DNA of 48,703 bases from NCBI GenBank assembly GCA_002922725.1, contig PNEW01000005.1, positions 1-48,703 on the forward strand. Reading direction: 5' to 3'. The notes beneath the pieces were generated by a model. That model saw nothing but the letters and a program-made list of their open reading frames with translations, had not been told where the DNA came from and searched no databases. The stretch comes from Verrucomicrobia bacterium Opi.OSU.00C. Lineage in GTDB: Bacteria; Verrucomicrobiota; Verrucomicrobiia; Opitutales; PNEW01. How positions within the stretch are numbered: position 1 is the stretch's first letter; each line of letters begins with the position of its first letter. Both the position numbers and the translations under genes were made by a program. Below, piece by piece: positions 9,095-17,949 of this stretch.

Positions 9095-10996
9095 ATGAGT
9101 GATCATTCTTCAGCTGATCTCTACGACGTGGTCATAGAGAAAGATACATTGGTCACTATGCGTGATGGTGTAAAGATTGCGACAGATATTTTTCTTCCAA
9201 CTAAAGAAGGAAAAGTGCTTCCCGGAAAAATTCCGTCACTATTATTCCGAACACCTTATAACAAAAGTGACTGTGAAAATTCGACCGGTGAAGGATCTTG
9301 GTATGCCCGTCGAGGATATGCTGTTATAATTCAGGATTGTCGAGGTTGCTTTAAGTCTGGCGGTAAAGTCAACTTTCTCTTACCGGAAGCCGAAGATGGC
9401 TATGACACCTTAAACTGGATTGCACAACAATCTTGGTCAAATGGCAAGGTAGGTAGCTGGGGAACCTCTTGGTGTGGGTGGACTCAAACAGCGATGGCTG
9501 CACTAAACCCAGAGCAACTACATACCATGATTCCTAATATGAGTGGATCAAATGCACACAGAAGCAGTGTACGCCATGGTGGAGCGATGGAACTTCGCTT
9601 TTTGGCTTGGGCTTTTTGGCATTCCGCAGGCAATACGCAGTCAGAATTAAAAGCCGATCCCAGTATAGATCCCGCCCTCAATTTTGGCCCCAACACTTTT
9701 AATGATTGGCTCCAACGTATGCCTATTCGCAAAGGACAAACGCAATTGCGCCTTGTACCCCCCTACGAGGAGTGGGCAATGGAATTACTCACCCATAGTG
9801 ATTATGACGACTTCTGGCGACATCCAAGCCTTGCGCCAAGTGAACATTGGGACAAATTCCCCGACATACCTATACTTTTCGTCGGCGGGTGGTATGATTC
9901 CTATACGAGATCAACTTTCGAAAACTATGTAGGTTTATCATCGAGAAAGAAAGGACCAGTCAAGGTATTTGTAGGCCCCTGGACTCATGGGTCTTCAACT
10001 GTTGAACAATCTTATTCAGGTGATGTCGAATTCGGTCCTGATGCAGCACTTTCCAGTTTTCGCGATTTACATCTTTCTTGGTTCAATGCCGCATTAAAAG
10101 GTCTGGTGTCAGGAATCGAAACTCTACCACCAGTACGCATTTTCGTTATGGGTGGTGGTAGTGGCAATAGAACTAGAAACGGACGTCTTTTTCATGGGGG
10201 ATCCTGGCGAAATGAAAGTGAGTGGCCATTGTCACGCACACAATTCACTTCTTATTATCTACACGAAGATCAAGTCCTTCGACTTCAGCCACCTAAGCAA
10301 ATACACGCAAATATCACTTATCGCTTCGATCCTTCAAACCCTGTCCCCTCGATTGGCGGTTCAGTCTCATCTCTTCAGGGTATTCGACCCATGCCAACTG
10401 GCCTCACCGATCCCAGTATCCTACATTTTGCCGCAAGGTCAGAATCAATAATGAATGCAGGAGGATATGATCAAATAGAAACTCCAGATTTTTATGGCTG
10501 CAAACCGCCTTATCTCCCATTAGGTTCCCGAAATGATGTCATTGTCTTTCAAACTGAAGTCCTTGAGCATAATGTAGAAGTAACTGGTCCGATTAACGTA
10601 GTTCTTTGGGTATCTTCATCTGCACGCGATACAGACTTTACGGCCAAACTAATTGACCTGTACCCGCCCAGTGCAGCTTACCCTTTTGGTTATGCATTAA
10701 ACCTTACAGATAGTATTATGCGCTTACGATACCGGAAGAGTCCTGAAAAGAGCCAGTTTCTACCACCAGGTGAAATTGACCAATTGACTATCACACTCTA
10801 TCCCACGAGTAATTTGTTTGTCGCTGGTCACTGTATTAGACTCGATATTTCCAGCTCCAACTTTCCAAGATTTGATGTCAACCCAAACACTGGGGAAAAA
10901 ATTGGCCTCAACCGCAGTCAAGTTAGTGCCGACAATTCAATCCACCTGGATTCCGAGCATCCCTCCCATATAATATTGCCTATCATCCCCTCATGA
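9095..10996 (+). CDS. CocE/NonD family hydrolase (X-Pro dipeptidyl-peptidase S15 / cocaine esterase type)
   Basis: This is a 633-aa serine hydrolase. Residues ~10-330 are an alpha/beta-hydrolase core starting with the family signature VTMRDGVKIATDIFLPT. The catalytic triad is Ser125 (GTSWCG), Asp268 (GGWYDSYT) and His298 (GPWTHG). Residues ~400-630 form the C-terminal jelly-roll domain of this family (FQTEVLEHNVEVTGPINVVLWVSSSARDTDF). Members hydrolyse esters, amides or Xaa-Pro bonds. There is no signal peptide, so it acts in the cytosol on imported substrate. Its length is normal for the family. It lies 60 bp after the symporter accessory ORF and 66 bp before the lyase gene, so it is probably part of the same transcription unit. 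Ester versus peptide specificity cannot be told. Confidence 0.92.
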   Translation: MSDHSSADLYDVVIEKDTLVTMRDGVKIATDIFLPTKEGKVLPGKIPSLLFRTPYNKSDCENSTGEGSWYARRGYAVIIQDCRGCFKSGGKVNFLLPEAEDGYDTLNWIAQQSWSNGKVGSWGTSWCGWTQTAMAALNPEQLHTMIPNMSGSNAHRSSVRHGGAMELRFLAWAFWHSAGNTQSELKADPSIDPALNFGPNTFNDWLQRMPIRKGQTQLRLVPPYEEWAMELLTHSDYDDFWRHPSLAPSEHWDKFPDIPILFVGGWYDSYTRSTFENYVGLSSRKKGPVKVFVGPWTHGSSTVEQSYSGDVEFGPDAALSSFRDLHLSWFNAALKGLVSGIETLPPVRIFVMGGGSGNRTRNGRLFHGGSWRNESEWPLSRTQFTSYYLHEDQVLRLQPPKQIHANITYRFDPSNPVPSIGGSVSSLQGIRPMPTGLTDPSILHFAARSESIMNAGGYDQIETPDFYGCKPPYLPLGSRNDVIVFQTEVLEHNVEVTGPINVVLWVSSSARDTDFTAKLIDLYPPSAAYPFGYALNLTDSIMRLRYRKSPEKSQFLPPGEIDQLTITLYPTSNLFVAGHCIRLDISSSNFPRFDVNPNTGEKIGLNRSQVSADNSIHLDSEHPSHIILPIIPS

Positions 10997-11062
10997 TAAA
11001 CATAAAAACTTATGAATAGGTTACTATGTATTTAATCTGAATTATTAAAACTAGAATGACAA

Positions 11063-11953
11063 ATGACGATAGCTAATGATATAAAACTCAAAGGAGGCGT
11101 ATACACCCTTCTTTTAACACCTTTCAATGAAGATGGAAGTCTATTCGATCCTCACAGTATGAGCCGACAAATAGATTATATTCTAGAAAGTGGAGTTGAT
11201 GGTCTCGTTACGTGTGGGAAAGCAGGTGAATTTGAAGGAATGAATCTTAATGAGATCGAAGAGGTATTAGATTTTGTCCTTGGCCATGTAAATGGCAGAG
11301 TTCCTGTTGGTATGGGTATTATTTCTGTTGATCTCAATGATGCGATGAAAGCAGCAAAGATTGCCTCCCGTAAAGGGGCTAATTTTGCAATGGTAAAAAA
11401 ACGTTCCTATAATGATTTACATTCATTTTTCCTGAAAGTTGCTGATGAAATACCGGTTATGCTCTATGACATGACCAATGAAGGAAAACTCAGTATGCTA
11501 CACGATATCCTACCAATTGTTAACGATTGTGATCGCATTGCGGCATTGAAAGTCAGTGGAGATATTGGATCTTTTGATGTACTTAGGCATGAAGCAAATT
11601 CTATTCCGGTATTATGCGGATCGGATATGTATTCACTTATCACTTATCTCTGTGGAAGTGATGGTGTGATTGCCGGAAGTGCGGCTGTTATGCCCCATCA
11701 TGAAGTTATCCTATACAAACTAGTAAAAGCAGAAAAGTGGAATGAAGCGCGAGAACATTTTTATAATAAAATGCTACCACTTATTACATTTATAACCCCT
11801 GACCCCTATGCATTTTCAGTCGCCAAACACCTCCTCAAATGGAAGGGAATTATCGATCATGCAACAACACGCTTACCGTACCCTAAGGCTGACGATTGGC
11901 ATCTAGAAGAAATAAAAAATTTGGCGACAAAATTGGAGATAATCGATAAATGA
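11063..11953 (+). CDS. Dihydrodipicolinate synthase/N-acetylneuraminate lyase family protein
   Basis: This 296-aa class I aldolase-fold enzyme uses a Schiff-base lysine to cleave, condense or dehydrate 2-keto acids. Lys163 in AALKVSGD is the expected Schiff-base residue and Tyr135 in MLYDMTNEG its partner. The phosphate/carboxylate loop reads GKAGEF rather than the GTTGE of lysine-pathway DapA. This fits catabolic members such as 2-keto-3-deoxy-sugar-acid aldolases or dehydratases better than DapA. The context (lactonase, symporter, hydrolase and creatininase on the same strand, no lysine genes) also argues for catabolism. The creatininase follows after only 21 bp, implying an operon. The actual keto-acid is unknown. 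Confidence 0.88.
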   Translation: MTIANDIKLKGGVYTLLLTPFNEDGSLFDPHSMSRQIDYILESGVDGLVTCGKAGEFEGMNLNEIEEVLDFVLGHVNGRVPVGMGIISVDLNDAMKAAKIASRKGANFAMVKKRSYNDLHSFFLKVADEIPVMLYDMTNEGKLSMLHDILPIVNDCDRIAALKVSGDIGSFDVLRHEANSIPVLCGSDMYSLITYLCGSDGVIAGSAAVMPHHEVILYKLVKAEKWNEAREHFYNKMLPLITFITPDPYAFSVAKHLLKWKGIIDHATTRLPYPKADDWHLEEIKNLATKLEIIDK

Positions 11954-11974
11954 AAATTGAGAGAAAGGCTTAAA

Positions 11975-12706
11975 ATGTGGAATACAAATAATACCAGTCC
12001 TGATTTGGAAAAAGGTAATGTCGATATTGCCATTCTGCCAGTAGGTGCGATTGAACAACATGACTCGCATCTTCCTTTAGGTACCGATTGGATGGAAGCC
12101 GATGCCATTGGAAAAGGCATTGCCCGTGACATTGATGCCTATCTGCTACCATCACTTCCTTTTAGTAATTCAGAAGCCCATGCTGATTTTTGTGGAACAG
12201 TATCACTAAAACATGAAACGCTGGCTCTAGTAATTGAGGATCTTGTTACGTGCCTTTTTACACAAGGCTTCAAAAAGGTCGTAATAGTTAATACTCATGG
12301 TGGTAACACAATTTTAAAAATTGTGGTGCGGAAATTGAATACTTCCCGGACAGATGGTAAAGTTATACTTATTACTCCTGGGACTCCTCCAATTAATGAT
12401 TTGCATGAAATATTTCCAGATTTAGATAACGATTTGCATGGCGGTGACTATGAAACTTCACTTATGCTAGCTATTGATGAATCTATCGTAGGGAAAGAAC
12501 GTCACGATCACGTTCCTCCTGGAAAATCTGCCGAATACTTTGACTATTTACCCATGAGCTCGATTAGTAAGACAGGCGTATGGGGTAGATCAAGTTTAGC
12601 TTCTCGAGAAAAGGGCGAAAAAGCGTTGCCGATTGTTATCAAACGATATATAGAATACATACACGATACTTTTTCTCAGATAGAAAACGTGAAGCATCAA
12701 GGTTGA
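11975..12706 (+). CDS. Creatininase family metal-dependent amidohydrolase (copy 1)
   Basis: This is a 243-aa protein. The ORF-track start at 11957 is a TTG. The ATG at 11975 is preceded by AGAAAGG (11961-11967) at correct spacing and is preferred. Metal-binding residues of the family are visible: Glu27, His29 and Asp38 in PVGAIEQHDSHLPLGTDW, His108 in NTHGGN, and Glu160 in HGGDYETS. Members hydrolyse cyclic amides (creatinine), formamides (ArfB) or the ring of keto-inositols (IolN). There is no signal peptide, so it is cytosolic. It is the last gene of the co-directional run and overlaps nothing. A second, divergent copy lies at 34397-35119. The association with sugar-acid enzymes makes ring opening of a carbocycle or lactam more likely than creatinine use. 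Confidence 0.9.
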   Translation: MWNTNNTSPDLEKGNVDIAILPVGAIEQHDSHLPLGTDWMEADAIGKGIARDIDAYLLPSLPFSNSEAHADFCGTVSLKHETLALVIEDLVTCLFTQGFKKVVIVNTHGGNTILKIVVRKLNTSRTDGKVILITPGTPPINDLHEIFPDLDNDLHGGDYETSLMLAIDESIVGKERHDHVPPGKSAEYFDYLPMSSISKTGVWGRSSLASREKGEKALPIVIKRYIEYIHDTFSQIENVKHQG

Positions 12707-12792
12707 TGTATCATCTAGATATAAAACTATAATTATTCTTTACTAGCTTTTTCATCTGACTTCTCGATACTTAACTAAATAAAATATTGTGC

Positions 12793-12996
12793 CTAATCAA
12801 CCTGGGATATATCAATAGCCTTTGACGAAATAATGATAGAAATAAGGATTCTCATCGCGATTAATATCTCTTTTATAGCATAAAATACTACAAGACTAAC
12901 AGGATAAGTCCGTAAAAAGTATCTCGTCAAAGAGGTGATAATTGCCCAGTTTATTCGCTCTGGAACAATGATTGAATCCTGATCGTGCTTTATCAT
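12793..12996 (-). CDS. Small hydrophobic membrane protein, unknown function
   Basis: This 67-aa ORF starts at the ATG at 12996, where AAAGGA with about 5-7 nt spacing makes a good ribosome-binding site. The longer ORF-track start at 13020 lacks one. After a polar N-terminus (MIKHDQDSIIVPER) it has a long amphipathic/hydrophobic stretch (WAIITSLTRYFLRTYPVSLVVFYAIKEILIAMRILISIII) that could form one or two membrane helices. I do not recognise a family. It is divergent from the alpha/beta hydrolase gene 42 bp away, and its 3' end faces the creatininase. The good RBS and plausible residue pattern support a real gene, but a chance ORF is possible. Confidence 0.5.
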   Translation of the reverse strand: MIKHDQDSIIVPERINWAIITSLTRYFLRTYPVSLVVFYAIKEILIAMRILISIIISSKAIDISQVD

Positions 12997-13038
12997 ATCT
13001 TTCCTTTCATATACACTCAAGTATTAATAGTAATTAAA

Positions 13039-13950
13039 ATGTCATTACGACTACTTTTCGAAAATCAATATTATAAATCGTTAAATTATTTTCGCTATTT
13101 CTATGATGATCTTAACGAATACGGTAATCCTGAACAAGCAGATGCTGCATTCTATTTTATTCACGGATTTGATGGATCACCCGGGCAAATCCGTTTCGCT
13201 CTTCCAAGCCTATATCAAAAGTTCAAAAACAGGTTTTATATCCGTTCTCTCTCACTTCCTGAGTTTTCCAGCATTACTCCCATATGGGATAAATATACAC
13301 CGAATAATCAAGATAAACGAAGCTCTAAGATTAAAGAGGATCTTTTAGATCTTTCGAAAAAATTTGAAAGAGTTTCAATCGTTGCATCAAGCACAGGGTT
13401 CTATGACTTCCTTCCTGTTTACCACCAATTACCAAAGGATGTCCAGAAATCATTACAGCTCTTTTGGGTAGCTTCAGCACCTGATTTTGTTGAAGCAAGT
13501 GTTTGGGAAAAACTATTTTCCCCTCTTAATGGTTTTAAAAAAAACAAATTCCGATGGTTCGCTCTCCCAAATAGTAATCTTTTAAGCTTCATTAATCCTG
13601 AAGCGAGTTTGACCTATAATTGGAAATTTGCAGATCAAAGTAGAACTTTATTCAAACATGATCTTGAATCCCGTTTTAAAGTTCTTGGTTTTTCATGGAC
13701 GTATTTATCTTCTGATTGTATAAACTGGCTCCTTAATTACTGTATTGGAAATATCACAGTTCCGATAGACATAAAGTCATATGTTTTATCTGCTACTAAA
13801 GACGGGTATTGGCAGGGTCAGTCTATTCAAGAAATGAAGCGAGTTATAAATAAATACATTACGCCTCAATCGATGATTTGGAAAGACAACTCTCATCTTT
13901 GGGTGAATACCCCGGAAAACATCGCTGAACTACTATCCCTTGCAACTTGA
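13039..13950 (+). CDS. Alpha/beta-hydrolase-fold protein, unknown substrate
   Basis: This protein is 303 aa from the ATG at 13039. The ORF track extends to a GTG at 12985 that would overlap the divergent small ORF, and the added residues look unrelated. Features of the fold are FIHGFDGSPG (oxyanion loop, residues ~34-43), a nucleophile elbow VASSTGF with Ser118 (first glycine of GxSxG replaced by alanine), a candidate acid in SATKDGYW and a candidate histidine in NSHLWVN. There is no signal peptide. It is unrelated in strand logic to the SDR that faces it. A role in ester or amide hydrolysis is plausible, but no specific family name is recognised. Confidence 0.7.
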   Translation: MSLRLLFENQYYKSLNYFRYFYDDLNEYGNPEQADAAFYFIHGFDGSPGQIRFALPSLYQKFKNRFYIRSLSLPEFSSITPIWDKYTPNNQDKRSSKIKEDLLDLSKKFERVSIVASSTGFYDFLPVYHQLPKDVQKSLQLFWVASAPDFVEASVWEKLFSPLNGFKKNKFRWFALPNSNLLSFINPEASLTYNWKFADQSRTLFKHDLESRFKVLGFSWTYLSSDCINWLLNYCIGNITVPIDIKSYVLSATKDGYWQGQSIQEMKRVINKYITPQSMIWKDNSHLWVNTPENIAELLSLAT

Positions 13951-13952
13951 GT

Positions 13953-14033
13953 GAGAGTAATTAAATACACGTAGTTTTTATATTCCTTATTTTACAAATA
14001 AATACTAAAAAACATCGTATTTATCTTACTCTC
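13953..14033. terminator. Long imperfect inverted repeat between convergent genes (possible bidirectional terminator)
   Basis: GAGAGTAATTAAATAC at 13953-13968 pairs with GTATTTATCTTACTCTC at 14017-14033 with one mismatch or bulge. The arms enclose an AT-rich 48-nt loop. It starts 2 bp after the hydrolase stop and lies between the ends of two convergent genes. The position suits a shared transcription end or mRNA 3' stabiliser. There is no classic GC-rich stem with a U-tract, so this is tentative. Confidence 0.35.
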
Positions 14034-14091
14034 TGAAAATATATTTTAGTAATAAGGTTGGGTAATCTTTTACTCTAATTTAACTTCCTAC

Positions 14092-14862
14092 CTAAACAGA
14101 AGTCCAACCTCCGTCTACCATAAGTGTATGGCCTGTAACTAAATCAGAAGCAGAACTTGCAAGATAGATTACAGCACCTATAATATCCTCAGGCCGGCCG
14201 ATACGTTGAATAGATTGGCGCTCAAAATATTTTTCTTTGAAATCGTCATCCTCAAATAAGGATTTTGTTAATGACGTTAATAAATAAGTAGGGCCAATTG
14301 CATTTACATTGATTCCATATTCTGCCCATTCCGCTGCCAGGGTTCGAGTTAAATTTATAACTCCAGCTTTACTTGCTGTATACGATGCCCGTTCATCTGA
14401 CCCAATTACACCATTAATAGAGGAAATGTTGATGATTTTCCCAGATCCTTTTTTTATCATTTCGCGGGCTACAGACTGAGTAGTAAAAAAGAGTCCTTTT
14501 AAGTTCACGTCCATCACACAATCCCAATCTTTCTCTAAAATTTCGATCGCTTTCTTCCTAATGATAATGCCCGCATTGTTGACGAGTATATCAACCCTTC
14601 CGAAACTCTCTATAACTTTTTCAACCATTAGATTCACACTATTTATTTCCCTCACATCCAACTCTACACTGATCGCTTCTTTCCCTTCTTTACGTACCAA
14701 ATCTGCTGTCTCAATGGCCGCGTCTGTTTTACCCGGGAGTTCAGTAACAACAACATTCGCACCGGCTTGAGAAACCCCTAAGGCAATTGCTCGCCCAATA
14801 CCAGAGCCGCTACCAGTGATTATCGCTACTTTTCCTGTTAGATCAAAACTTAATCCAGCCAT
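14092..14862 (-). CDS. SDR family oxidoreductase (gluconate 5-dehydrogenase / KduD-like)
   Basis: This is a 256-aa classical short-chain dehydrogenase. The NAD(P) loop TGSGSGIG is at residues 16-23, and NNAG at 95-98. The catalytic Ser is in NISSIN (147/148), with Tyr161 and Lys165 in YTASK, and the C-terminal GHTLMVDGGW motif is present. Length and the FDLTGKVAIITG start resemble gluconate 5-dehydrogenases and 2-deoxy-gluconate 3-dehydrogenases, so sugar-acid oxidoreduction is the best guess. General fold assignment is certain, substrate is not. It is convergent with the preceding hydrolase and separated by 314 bp from the flavoenzyme gene upstream on the same strand, so it probably has its own promoter. 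Confidence 0.9.
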   Translation of the reverse strand: MAGLSFDLTGKVAIITGSGSGIGRAIALGVSQAGANVVVTELPGKTDAAIETADLVRKEGKEAISVELDVREINSVNLMVEKVIESFGRVDILVNNAGIIIRKKAIEILEKDWDCVMDVNLKGLFFTTQSVAREMIKKGSGKIINISSINGVIGSDERASYTASKAGVINLTRTLAAEWAEYGINVNAIGPTYLLTSLTKSLFEDDDFKEKYFERQSIQRIGRPEDIIGAVIYLASSASDLVTGHTLMVDGGWTSV

Positions 14863-15176
14863 GATATTTGTCTCTCATCCTAAATTTTTTACATAAAGTT
14901 GCACTAAACTTTAAAACTGATACAACATAAAATGAGTGCTATTGATTTAAAAGATTATTTAAAAGATTACTAAAGTCTCTAAGAAAGTCTGTTACTTAAT
15001 TGGATGAATAGGGAGAAGCTTTAAAACTATTTTTTTATTTTAAGAGCAAAAGATCCGTCATAATAATCCTGTCAGAGTTACAGAAACCTTAAGCCATTTT
15101 TCAGATTATTATACCACGTGACAAAAACTAAATTGGCTAGCCTATCCTTCTCAAATGATTATCTATTTACCATTAT
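14863..15176. other. 314-bp intergenic region with a 12-bp tandem duplication
   Basis: AT-rich spacer upstream of the SDR. TTTAAAAGATTA is repeated twice in tandem at 14946-14969. I see no ORF, RNA gene or clear promoter. The tandem repeat is short and may be replication slippage. Confidence 0.4.
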
Positions 15177-16322
15177 CTAATTTCTACGGATTGATACCCC
15201 TTTCTTACGTGGCCAACTAAAGTAAGAGATATCGATATTACTTTCTCTTCCCATAATTTCTGCCGCTAGGCCGCGTCCGATAGCTGGTGAACTAGCAAAG
15301 CCGTTTCCACTCCAACCACAATCACACCAGAAACCATCGACTTCTGGGATTTTTCCGATAATTGGATGTCCGTCAGGTGTCATATCATAGATTGCTGAAA
15401 AGCCACCTGTGAAATAGGTCTTTTTCATGACTGAAAATCGCTGATCAAGTGGTTTACGAAATAGATTGAGCTGATTTTCACTCAAGGTTTCATCGTATCT
15501 GTCTGAATCGACGGGATCTCTATTCGATCCGAATAGACCGGATCTAAAAATATTCTCATCAGCTTTTCGCAAATACACACCATAGGTCCCATCAGAGTAA
15601 ACGGGATTTTCAATATTCATCTCCAGAGGTCGTCGAAAAAGACAAATGGGAATACGATGAACTTCAATCGGTAGTTGGATACCCGCATAGGCTGCAATGC
15701 GATCACTCCAGGCGCCTGCACAATTGATAACGGTACGTGTACTGATCAGTCCTACATCAGTTTGAATAGTATTAATGCGTCCCTTAGAGACTTTAATTCC
15801 TGTAACGCTAACCCCTTCTATGATCTCAGCTCCCAACCGCTTGGCAGCAGAAGCTAATGATAATGTTGTTAAGTAAGGATCAGCATAACCGCCTTCAGGA
15901 AATAAAACAGCTATTTCTTTTTCATCAAAGTTTCCATTCGGAGCATAATCTTTTAATTCATTATTAGGTATAATCTTAAAATTCACCCCTTGACTTTTTG
16001 CAAGTTCAAGATCCCCCGCCAAGGCTTCATTATCTAGTGAATCTGTAATTCTTAGAAACCCATTTTGCACGAATCCTGCAGAACCACCAACAAAATCACC
16101 CCAATGTTCAAACATCTTAGTCGATGCATTAACCAATTGAATATAAACCAATTCATTGAAAAGAGGTCGTATCATCGCACTCGATTTCGCTGTAGGCCCT
16201 GAAGCCATATATTTCTTCTCAAGAAGAATAATCTTTCCTGCTTTTTCACGAGCCAAATTAAAGGCTAGGCTAGCGCCATGAATACCACCACCAATAATAA
16301 CGATATCTGATGTTTTAATCAT
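15177..16322 (-). CDS. FAD-dependent oxidoreductase, DAO family (sarcosine/dimethylglycine oxidase-like)
   Basis: This 381-aa D-amino-acid-oxidase-superfamily flavoenzyme has the dinucleotide-binding motif IIGGGIHGASLA at residues ~8-20, followed by the ribose-binding LLEK. The mid-protein FAD motif TRTVINCAGAWSDRIA is present, as is the C-terminal signature YDMTPDGHPIIG, typical of monomeric sarcosine oxidase and glycine-betaine-derived amine oxidases. The end has GWSGNGFASSPAIGRGLA. It oxidises the alpha carbon of an N-substituted amino acid or similar amine. There is no leader, so it is cytosolic. The MATE exporter gene lies 99 bp upstream on the same strand. No folate-binding GcvT-like domain is attached, so it may act as an oxidase or dehydrogenase alone. 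Confidence 0.9.
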   Translation of the reverse strand: MIKTSDIVIIGGGIHGASLAFNLAREKAGKIILLEKKYMASGPTAKSSAMIRPLFNELVYIQLVNASTKMFEHWGDFVGGSAGFVQNGFLRITDSLDNEALAGDLELAKSQGVNFKIIPNNELKDYAPNGNFDEKEIAVLFPEGGYADPYLTTLSLASAAKRLGAEIIEGVSVTGIKVSKGRINTIQTDVGLISTRTVINCAGAWSDRIAAYAGIQLPIEVHRIPICLFRRPLEMNIENPVYSDGTYGVYLRKADENIFRSGLFGSNRDPVDSDRYDETLSENQLNLFRKPLDQRFSVMKKTYFTGGFSAIYDMTPDGHPIIGKIPEVDGFWCDCGWSGNGFASSPAIGRGLAAEIMGRESNIDISYFSWPRKKGVSIRRN

Positions 16323-16421
16323 AATCCTTGGTTATAGAGATACTAGAACTCATCCTATCAATGCAAGGCTTCATAATATTATTAAAGAATAAAATTTTCT
16401 TTTCAGCTTAGGCCCTCCAAT

Positions 16422-17792
16422 TTAATCCAAAGTCCTCTCAATTCGTGGATAATAAATGGCTAAGAATATGGCCCTTCCAATCATTAAAAGAATAAGCGAA
16501 AACCAAAGGCCATGATTCCCCCATATTGGGACGAACACCCAAACCGCGATAAGGAAAGATCCGACAGCCAAGAGCATTCCATTTCTCATTTCACTCGACC
16601 GTGTCGAGGCAATAAATATGCCGTCTAGTTGGTAGCTCCAAACAGAGATTAAAGGCGATAGAATTAACCATGGCAAAAACTCCAAAGCTCTTAATCTAAC
16701 ATTTTCGATTCCTGTAATTGCGTTAATAATATATAAACCGAAGTAAGCATAGATAAAAGTATAAATACCGGCAAAAATTAAAGCCCACAAGGTGGTCGCT
16801 TTAATCGCGGCTCTAAATTTAGAACGACTACGTACACCATAAGCACTACCTGCAAGTGCTTCGACTGCAAAAGCAAAGCCATCAAGTCCAAAGGCAAGAA
16901 AATGCTGCATGTGCATGAGAACTGCATTGGCCGCAAGGGTCACTTCACCCATTTTAGTACTTATCGCTGTGAAGTAAAAAAACGCAAAGATTACGCCTAA
17001 AGTTCTAACAAATATATTGGTATTTAAACGAATGAGCGCTTTCAGACTAAGAGGATCGAAAATGGCATGCGGTTTCCAACTTCCTCCCAAGTGCTTTAAA
17101 TTAAGTTTTACGAACCAAAGGCCTACGAAGACTGCAACGTACTCACTAATAAGTGAAGCTAACCCTACCCCTTCCACACCCCATCCGAAACCCAAGACAA
17201 AAAGAAGATCTAAAGCAATGTTGCAAAGATTAAGCGTTAATTGTACTCCCAAGGCAGCACGAGTGTTGTGAATGCCAACAAGAAATCCGAGAATAGCAAA
17301 ATTCACGAGTGCAGCAGGTGCACTCCAGATACGAACTGCGAAGTAGTTTTGCGCCAAATTTTCAAGCTGAGGGCTTCCTTCCAAAACTGAGAAAGCCAAT
17401 TTAGCGATCGGAAGTTGCATAGCGATAACTAAAATACCAAGGACAACTGCAATAAGTAGGCCACGTGCAAGAGTGCTACGAATTTCAGAAGCGTCACCCG
17501 CCCCATAGGCTTGGGCGACAAATCCCGAAGTCCCCATACGAAGAAAACCAAAACCCCAGTAAAGAAAGTTAAAAACAATAGCACCCAGTGCAACAGCACC
17601 CATATAGATAGCATCTGGTAAATGTCCAACCACAGCAGTATCAATTGCTCCTACAAGTGGTACCGATAAATTAGAAAGGATGACCGGTCCGGCTAAAACC
17701 CAGACTTTTCGATGCCAATCTCGTGTCGTAGACGGAAGTGTATGTATAGAATGTTCCAGAGAATTGTTGATATTTGAGGTATCTTTAGCCAC
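16422..17792 (-). CDS. MATE family efflux transporter (DinF-like)
   Basis: This 456-aa inner-membrane protein has about 12 hydrophobic segments in two related halves, the MATE arrangement. The N-terminal half carries WVLAGPVILSNLSVPLVGAIDTAVVGHL, the characteristic DinF-branch start. The helix-2/3 region GFLRMGTSGFVAQAYGAGD is the MATE signature, and the second half has FGLDGFAFAVEALAGSAYG. Members exchange Na+ or H+ for cationic organic compounds. It lies divergently from the PhyH-like pair (157 bp to their start codon), so promoters for both directions are probably in 17793-17949. Its connection with the surrounding catabolic genes is unclear; DinF homologues are often housekeeping genes. 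Confidence 0.93.
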   Translation of the reverse strand: MAKDTSNINNSLEHSIHTLPSTTRDWHRKVWVLAGPVILSNLSVPLVGAIDTAVVGHLPDAIYMGAVALGAIVFNFLYWGFGFLRMGTSGFVAQAYGAGDASEIRSTLARGLLIAVVLGILVIAMQLPIAKLAFSVLEGSPQLENLAQNYFAVRIWSAPAALVNFAILGFLVGIHNTRAALGVQLTLNLCNIALDLLFVLGFGWGVEGVGLASLISEYVAVFVGLWFVKLNLKHLGGSWKPHAIFDPLSLKALIRLNTNIFVRTLGVIFAFFYFTAISTKMGEVTLAANAVLMHMQHFLAFGLDGFAFAVEALAGSAYGVRSRSKFRAAIKATTLWALIFAGIYTFIYAYFGLYIINAITGIENVRLRALEFLPWLILSPLISVWSYQLDGIFIASTRSSEMRNGMLLAVGSFLIAVWVFVPIWGNHGLWFSLILLMIGRAIFLAIYYPRIERTLD

Positions 17793-17949
17793 AAAAATAC
17801 GTAAATTTAAAAAGACGAAAGTATGATTATCTAAAGTGGTGTGGGTTATTCAAACAGATATACTTTACACTTCCCACAATTTTTCCAATAATGATCAATA
17901 GCGATTATTGATCACGCCTAAAGGTAACTTTTGTAAGGAAAGATTTATT

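Noticed and set aside
11063-11953. Lysine-pathway DapA
   Set aside because: The GTTGE-type loop is replaced by GKAGEF and no lysine-biosynthesis genes are nearby, so a catabolic DHDPS-family role fits better.
11857-12155. Minus-strand ORFs opposite the lyase/creatininase junction
   Set aside because: They are antisense shadows of well-supported genes with no protein-like features.
17908-17949. TTG start of the first PhyH-like gene
   Set aside because: The ATG at 17950 has AAGGA upstream, and the extra 14 residues do not resemble the family.
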